In this document: piece by piece, positions 57,262 to 64,000 of the stretch | Layout of the letters: every line of letters begins with the position of its first letter | Position numbering within the stretch: position 1 is the first letter of the stretch | Assembly (NCBI GenBank): GCA_949128135.1 | Contig: OX421970.1 | Span: 7,983,340-8,047,339 of the forward strand | Direction: 5' to 3' | Length of the DNA: 64,000 nucleotides | Source of the DNA: Parasteatoda lunata | Taxonomy: Eukaryota; Arthropoda; Arachnida; Araneae; Theridiidae | The notes under the pieces: generated by a model | What the model saw: only the letters and a program-made list of their open reading frames with translations | Databases searched by the model: none | Told to the model about the DNA's origin: nothing | Program-made: the position numbers and the translations under genes

Positions 57262-59086
57262 GCGGTGGCTAGAATTTTATTCTTTAAACTCGATTTCGAT
57301 TTTTTAGTTGATTTTCGCCTAGTTTGCATTGAATCTATTGTTAGAATTTTTTCAATAGCCCAGACGTGAACGAATAATTTGCCCGCAAATTTTGGTGATT
57401 TTATTAGGTTATCTGTTTATTTATTTAAAAAAAAATGAGTTAAAGAATTTTATTGGAGTGTGAAAGAGATATTCATTGTCGCCAGTTATGATCGAAGAAG
57501 AAACTTCTAGATGGATACGTATCCGGATGCTCTAACCACTATGGAATGCTATCCAGGGAGTAAGGACCATCTTTAATGTATATTTCCAAGATTCTTGTCG
57601 GAAATAAAATGCAAAAATCACAATTATTATTTGAGAAAAAGCGCTATCAAAATCAGCCGAATCACTGGTGAGGAAAAGGGGGGAAAACAGTGACACCAGT
57701 TTGATTGACTGACGAAACTTGAGAGTGTTTCTAATAATGGCCTTGGAGTCTCTCAAACACTACGTAGGAACTTTTTTGGCAATTTTGAATTTTCAATTAT
57801 TTTTATCAACAAAAAAAAGCTAACCTTTAGCCCATGCTTAAGTATGTTAGAAAAAGACAACAACCCCTTGATTTTTGTTTTCTTCACCTTTGATTTTTAC
57901 CATAGTAATTTAATTTTAGATCTATGTTCAAATACAAGATGTAACTTTTCATGAAACAAAATGTACCTTTGAATACAAATCACGTTTGTAAAATTTTGAG
58001 TAGAATATGCTCTTCTAAGTTTCTAGGGGAATCTTCTGGGTTTTCTTTCATTGGTCAAACCTCTTAATTTCTAAATCTCCTAAAAGAAATTGTTTTTAAT
58101 TTTTTTCTTTCTGAAAATGTTGCTTTTATTTAAAATTATAAAATGTTCCTGGTGTAAACTTTTCAAATTTTTCGGATTTTTTTTTTTTTTTTAATTGTAA
58201 ATAAGGGAGTTTTAGTATCTTACGTATGCATTGTTCCTTACCCTCCACAGACATTGTCACCGAATTTTAGCAAATCAAAAACACTTCTTTCTTTTAGGTT
58301 CTTACGTTATATTTAAACGGCTCCCTTTCAACTTCTCACAGTTTTATCCGACAATAAAACAGGTTTTGTTGTTTTCAGTTGTCCTTTCTCAGTCGTAATT
58401 CGTCCTATTTTTCTAGCGTTTTGTATCTTCTTAGCTAAAATATTCATTCATGTCTCCGAATGTTGATACTTTTTTCATTTTCGACAAAGATTCTAAGAAT
58501 GTACATGAAAGTAAGCCATGTAATTGTGTCATAAGAATTATGAAATATAATTCATTTTAAATCCTGAAACATTATTACTGGGGTAAAAATATGTCACTGA
58601 ATTCTTTTAAGAGTAAAGATTTGCTGATAATTTTTCCTCACAATAAAAAAAAAGCATTTAAATCTGTAACTTTATCTAGAATCCTACATTTGCAATACCA
58701 CTGAGTTCTGAAATTTAAAAGCTAAAACTCGTACTTGTGCGACGTGTAATAATGCATTCACTAAAGTCACATAGTCGCTTTGCATAGAATAATTTCTGTC
58801 GCCAACGAGATGCTAATGATACATTCATAAATAATGGGAAGAACACGAACTTTAGCTTAAAGCACGATAGATGATTAATACTGCAGTGAATCTTTCCAAA
58901 TCCCATCGCCAACGGCTGTTCTGAGAATTCAACTATTAATCTTTTACTGGAAACTAATTTATAAACCTTTTACTACTTTCACCTTGTCACAGTTTAGTTT
59001 GAAAACACGAACTTATTTAAAATAGACTGAACTCTTAAAACTTGTTAAATCCAGATTAAGTTTGAGTCTCTTTTTCATCTTCTTAA
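56706..59086. other. Gene-free interval
   Basis: No gene recognised. It contains a SINE fragment (57478-57580) and poly-T tracts (about 57231-57260 and 58178-58192). Confidence 0.5.
57478..57580 (-). mobile_element. tRNA-headed SINE fragment, family 2 copy B
   Basis: The minus strand reads TTACTCCCTGGATAGCATTC, then CATAGTGGTTAGAGCATCCG (box A type), then a decayed box B (CTTCGATCATAACTGGCGAC). It matches 20216-20330 in order and leader. Confidence 0.55.
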
Positions 59087-60006
59087 CTAAGGGGGTTTCG
59101 CCCTAGCTTTCTACCTAGCTTACCAAGGCTTATAAATGATACGCAATCATTAATTTTTGACAGTAAAGTAATGCTTACATATAATTTAAAAATGATTCAG
59201 TTGAAAGATCTTAAAATAAATATTCTATAGCAATAATACAACTTCCATAGATTTAATCCTAGTTTTATTTGAGATGAAATTTAAACTTAATCCTTTTGTT
59301 CGCTAGCCATTGCAACTTCGTATACTGATTTGTACTTAAAATTCCTTTATGATGCTTAGTTACTATAAAAATTTCTTTAAATATTTTTCTTTAAGTAATT
59401 ATTGTTCTTATAATTCTTATATTGTTATAGAATAGAAATAACTATTTCATATTTCATACGTTGACTGAACACAATTCATATTGCTTTTTAAAAAGGAAAC
59501 ATAGCGTATAATAATTGTTAAATGGTGATTAAATAAATCGTAAGATATTGGTCCTTAAGAAAGTTTAAAAAGTGATATCAAAATTAGGAAAATAAAATGT
59601 TGTTTGATAAGCTTTGTTTTCATCACTATTTCATTTAATATATCTAAATAAATGTATCTAGTCATGAAATCTGTGGTAAGGAAATATTATTTTAAGGACC
59701 GTACGAAAGCTCTTTAAATAATAACACTTTAAGTTCTAAGCCATTAATTATAAATCAAAAACACAATGGTAACAGTGAATAATATTAAAATGAGATGATA
59801 AATAAATATTACTTGTAAATAATACTATTAAATTAGTGATAAATAAATAATTTCCAAGTACATACCGTTTCAACTATTATTTTCTTTTTAATTTTCATGT
59901 TGATGACAGTCAAAGATATCTCTGGATCTTAATGATCATATCACGTGATTTAGTCTAACCAATGAAAAATCAAGAAAAATAAACCGAACTTTTTATGATG
60001 TATAGA
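59087..60006 (-). mobile_element. Helitron-like element, family 2 copy 2
   Basis: On the minus strand it begins TCTATACATCATAAAAAG near 60006, has the subterminal CATTGGTTAGACTAAATCAC and GTGATATGATCA shared with 30265-31285, and ends GGGCGAAACCCCCTTAG at 59087 before TT. The 3' hairpin and near-CTAG end fit a Helitron with one extra T. No coding capacity. Confidence 0.5.
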
Positions 60007-61284
60007 GACATCAAAGAAAAATATTTGTCATTTCTTTCTGAAAAAAAAACTTACAAATCTTATACTATAATACGAGGAATGGTTGCCAAGTCGAAAATCG
60101 CCCCAGAATTAATAAACTCCGGTAAACTTGGGGGTCTGGGGTTTTTGGCCACGAGGAATCGATTGGCGCCGGTTTTGAAGCGCTACGGTCGAGCAGTTCG
60201 GAGTTACAGATAGGATATTTTCAAACTTTATTAGTTCTGTATTAGTCTGTTTGTAATCACAATATATCGCCCCATAAGCCTCGCCCAGGCACGAAAATTG
60301 TGTTTTGACATAATGAAGAAGTATTTTTTTTCTTTTTCAAAAATTTGGATTAATTTTTTAGTTATCAGTCATTTTGTAAGAAAATCTATACTTTTTCGTC
60401 TTCCAAGTGCCGTATTCAAAAAACTTATTAAAAAAATACATATCTCTTATAAATGTATGCTAATGCGAACCTTACAATTGAAATATTAGTTTTCGACAAC
60501 TTAAACCAATAATATACGAAGGAATTAATAATTTAATTGTAAGGTTCGCATTAGTTTACATTTATCAAAGTGGAGAAATGTTTAACTTTTGTATTAAAAA
60601 TGTGGCAACATATTAGATACGTAAATAGAACGCTTAGCTGTCGTTGTTCATAATTGTTATAATAAGTCTTTCCACGATTTAAATTCTTAAAATTTTCTTT
60701 GTCTATTGCCTAATAAGTTTCAAGCGGTAACGTGCTGCCATCTATAGCCAATATGGTGAACTAATAAAGTTTGATGACCACACGATTATTTTTAAATCAC
60801 AAAATTAAGGTAAAACAAATATAAAAGAAAAAAATAAGGATAACTTACTACTAATTACTAAATTTTCTTTTGAAAAAGTACGATTCTAATTCCACTGTTT
60901 TGGGAAATTTGTTAATGAAATTTTGAATTTAGCGCTCGTTCGTTAACTAAAAAGATTCGTTCTTTTTGATTCGTTCAAAATTCCAATTTCCAAATATTCG
61001 AATTTCCAAAAAAGCATTTAAGGAACTGATTTCGATTTCAAATCACCGTCAACAAAGTCCGACATTTCAACATTCATCAGATTTCAAGCTACATTTTCAA
61101 CATTCATATTTACAACTCGCATCAACTCGCGGTATTTTCAGCTACTGTTTTCTCCGAGCCGAGCTCGGTAACCCGCTGGTATTTTCTTAATCTAAAAGAT
61201 GCGTTTAAGAAAGACTATATGAAAAATATCGTGAATTAAAAATGCAGCTTTGTGCAGGTGCAGCAAAAGACATGTGAAAAACGG

Positions 61285-61309
<25 letters not shown>
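60007..61309. other. Mostly gene-free; GC-rich open segment at 60078-60213
   Basis: About 60078-60213 is much richer in GC than its surroundings and is open on plus, ending KRYGRAVRSYR and a stop. The frame contains KLGGLGFLATRNRLAPVLKR. I recognise no domain. It might be an exon, a transposon end or a captured fragment. The rest, apart from the inverted repeat at 60449-60566 and a poly-T at 61287-61318, shows nothing. Confidence 0.4.
60449..60566. repeat. Inverted repeat with about 34-bp arms
   Basis: ATAAATGTATGCTAATGCG, AACCTTACAATTGAAA (60449-60483) pairs with 60532-60566, with three or so mismatches, across a loop of about 50 bases. The perfect core is CTAATGCGAACCTTACAATT. Confidence 0.8.
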
Positions 61310-61321
<12 letters not shown>

Positions 61322-61463
61322 ATGACGGCCAAAGATACATGATCTATGCTAATTAACTATCACATGTGATTTTCTGTCCAATGAGAATGCATGAAACGCA
61401 AGAAGTCAATTACTTTTTTATGATTCAAATATAAATTTACACTAATTTATATATTTATCAGAG
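61310..61463 (-). mobile_element. Helitron-like family 2, 5'-end fragment
   Basis: The minus strand carries TGCATTCTCATTGGACAGAA and ATCACATGTGATAGTTA in the same order as in 31285 and 60006 copies. Its outer end is near 61463 (TCTGATAAATATATAAATTA). It stops at a poly-T tract. Confidence 0.45.
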
Positions 61464-62410
61464 AGCAAGGGCACCGGCAGGGGGGTGCACTTGCACCCCC
61501 TGTCTTTTTTTTTAAACAATTAAAGAGATATTCGCGATCGCAACACTCGATACGCCATCTAGCGGGAGACTGTAAATATCGTGCATTAGTTCCCACATAA
61601 CCATTGGCAATGACGGACGCCATTTTCTTAGCATTAAAAAAGAAGCAAAATTTCCCTAAAGAAAAGGTAAAACTTCTTGAAAAAACTAATCAGAACATGC
61701 CAAACATTGAAGCAGAACACGCCAAGCATTTGAAGAACAACTTCTCAATATTTTTTACCTTTCTATTACCAACAACATAATATGATTTCATGATCACTTG
61801 CTGTTACAGATGTGTGTATTGCGGTAAAATAATTTTTCTGTCTTCAATTCATTACAAGTTAAAATGAAATCAACATTGCTTTCGTCATTCCAATGAATAA
61901 ATGTGTTCCAATGAATTCCATACAAAACTCTAATAGTTATAGAATATTCTTCTTCTTCATAGAATAGTATATATTTCTGTATCTACATAATTCAAAAAAC
62001 AACAATAAAGAATAAGCCGAATTACTTGAAAAAGTATCTTTTGTGCTGATTATAAATAAATTTTTTATCGTTTTCTTGGTAAGTGTTTTTTAGTTTTGAA
62101 AGAATTTCAACTAGAATACAGCTATTCTGTTTTTAAGCTACATATTAAAATTCATATCGAGATCTTGCAATTATAAAATTTTGATGTGTGGTATGTTACC
62201 TAAAAGTAATGAAGGGATAAACTATGTATATATTATTTGAGAATAAAGTTTTCAAACAAAGAACATATCATTTTGGAATTCTCCGGACTTATAAATCAGG
62301 TAAGTGTTATGATTTTTATAATAAAAAATTTGCTTGTAAATAATTTTTTTTCTTACTTGATGATCGTTCTCTACAAAATGGTTTTTCTACGTCTGATTAA
62401 ATACTATAAG

Positions 62411-62446
<36 letters not shown>

Positions 62447-63652
62447 GAAAGTTTTTATTGAAAAATGAGGAAATTTTAAAATCGTTTTTATCCTAAGAAT
62501 TCTTTATTTTACGTTTTTTAGTTTATAATTTTTTGATAAAATTGTTGTCAAAATACTTGTTTTGAAAAATTAAATGGTATTAAATTATGTGTTTATGTAT
62601 ACTTCTTGCATATTCTAATATTTGAAGTAATATGATTCAGAAAAACGGAAGAAAAATTCGGTACTTACGTATTAACCACAGCTACAGATTTGGCAGATTT
62701 TTAAGTGCCGCCAATCTACACTTAAAATTTTTGGAAAAAATCTTAAAATGAAACACTTTGTTTAAAATCAAAGTAGTCAATCGGATTTAGGTGGAAAATG
62801 GGCCGATATAGAGTTTAGCATAGATTCAAAACAAACTTTTCTCTCACCTGATTCTATAGCCATTATGAACTCTAATAAATAAGATTCAAAATGAAATAAC
62901 ATTTCCAAAACGGACATTTACTAAGATAAAGTTTCATGTTATGGACATTGGTACATTTTCGTTATATTTCACTCTATAAAATATTTCGCTATTAAAAAAT
63001 TAAAATTGCATCTTGTTTTGTTTTTGGCAAGTCCCAAAGACGCATTTTCGTAACACTAAAAATGGCGACAAAAAAAGAATAGTTCTTTTTTTGTTTTGTT
63101 TTTGTTTCGTAAGCATTCTTTATTTTACGTTAAAATTTAAATGGGCCTTTCATGTTATACCATTAAATTTAGTAAAACTATTTCTCAGGCATTAGGTTTG
63201 AACTTTGATAAGAATATACCTATTTTTTTCTCTTTATTTACAAATATTTTTCCGATGTGTTCTGGATGTTCCTTCTCTAAAAAAAAAGGAGATACCATTT
63301 TGTTTTCGTTTGCATAAGAAAGAAAACAAGCATTTTTCTTTTTTAAATTTAATCAGCCACAATAAAGATGGAACGTTACAATGCTACATGCTACATTAAA
63401 GACGTCCCCAGTGTAACTGAATGACTGTTCATATGGAAATCGCAGGGATTCGGCACATACAACAACGCCCCCTATAGTTCGTTGCGATCGCGAATAGAAA
63501 AACAATTTTTTTTATAAAATTTTTTTATCAGAAATATTTTTATTTAAAGATAAATAACGAAGTAATTATTGATACATAACAATTAAAAAACTGTCTAATC
63601 AAACAAGAATTGTAATCGTCTTGTTTGCTATCCAAATCTGTTTATACCTTTT
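61464..63652. other. Gene-free interval with a G/C-rich hairpin
   Basis: 61478-61502 forms CAGGGGGGTGCA/TGCACCCCCTG. It resembles the TIR of some hAT elements (CAGGGG.GTGCA), two ends face to face. A short plus frame from 61610 (MTDAIFLALKKKQNFPKEKV) follows, unassigned. ATTCGCGATCGCAAC at 61530-61544 recurs inverted at 63481-63495. Poly-A at 62419-62445. No other gene recognised. Confidence 0.4.
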
Positions 63653-64000
63653 TCAATGAATTCTGAGTCTGATTCTTTTCTTATGCACACTGAGCATGCA
63701 CAAACTACTTAATCTCTTGTGAGACATTGTAGACCGATTCCGTGTTTTGATGTGTCGCATTGTACTAAAAGCGTGTATTCAATAGTGCACGTAGTAGCTG
63801 CAAGAGTTAGACCAATTTTGATTGCCCTCCGCTACAGCTGGATACAACGGCGTGGCCTCAATAGCTAAGTCGATGTAATCGAGGGATTCATAAGAATTTT
63901 CTCTATTCCTCCACATTTCGTACCACGTTGTGGCTTCAGTGATGAAATTCGGTGAGAGCAGATCTTTATACATGGTATATATATCTTCTAAAACTTCAAG
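63653..64000 (-). pseudogene. hAT-type transposase, C-terminal dimerisation region (partial)
   Basis: The frame enters from the right edge: LEVLEDIYTMYKDLLSPNFI, then TEATTWYEMWRNRENSYESL, DYIDLAIEATPLYPAVAEG. A frameshift near 63825 then moves the protein to another frame (IGLTLAATTCTIE), and a second shift leads to FSTMRHIKTRNRSTMSHKRL and SSLCMLSVHKKRIRLRIH before TGA at 63653-63655. The order LYP.VAE, L..TTCT.ER, FST.R..KT..RSTM...RL..L....VH is the hAT C-terminal dimerisation domain, as in zinc-finger-MYM and P52rIPK-like hAT proteins. Two frameshifts make it a pseudogene, at least at this end. The catalytic part lies outside the window. Confidence 0.82.

Overview
The window is nuclear DNA of an invertebrate animal, very probably an arthropod and plausibly a spider or other arachnid. 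The support is very AT-rich DNA with long (TA)n and poly-T tracts, a spliced exon of a neuronal-type receptor, and Tc1/mariner, Helitron, Merlin, hAT, Jockey-clade, Penelope-like, 5S-derived and tRNA-derived repeats. The lineage is inferred from this repeat repertoire. No marker gene in the window proves it. There are no operons, CRISPR arrays or bacterial genes.

Only one host coding segment is convincing: a 354-bp exon at 45065-45418 (+), GC-rich against its surroundings, with clean splice borders. It encodes part of an extracellular ANF-receptor-type ligand-binding domain, most likely from an NMDA-type ionotropic glutamate receptor. Much of the surrounding DNA is probably intron of that gene.

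Nearly all other interpretable sequence is mobile. From left to right: a Helitron 3' end (1-111); a directly repeated 0.3-kb segment (4064-4382 and 4853-5163); an apparently intact Tc1-type transposon with near-identical terminal repeats inside a (TA)n tract (5720-7137); a short Helitron (7257-7884); a foldback-like element with 430-bp inverted arms around a tandem array and a Penelope-like reverse transcriptase fragment (7905-10145); and an internally deleted Tc1 element (10423-10951). Then come a miniature LTR element (11538-12119), a tRNA-derived SINE (15711-15996), a long-TIR element holding a tRNA-Asn-like tandem array and a 5S-type SINE (17355-19977), and a second TIR element holding two SINEs (20056-20937). 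A decayed Tc1 element (22543-23616) follows a 200-base assembly gap. A 2.3-kb Helitron (27514-29843) has a Merlin element inside it (27965-28651). A 5.2-kb Jockey-clade retrotransposon (33329-38483) lies inside the LTR of a relative of the miniature LTR element, flanked by a 14-bp target duplication. The right third holds more SINEs, further long-TIR copies (48.2-56.7 kb), two more Helitron-like copies and the C-terminal end of a hAT transposase running off the right edge.

The repeats are layered: Merlin in Helitron, Jockey in LTR element, SINEs in long-TIR elements, and Tc1 and Helitron ends abutting (TA)n. Relative ages can be read from this nesting. The Tc1 element at 5.7-7.1 kb and the Jockey element look youngest. 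Stretches with no recognisable feature are listed as such.
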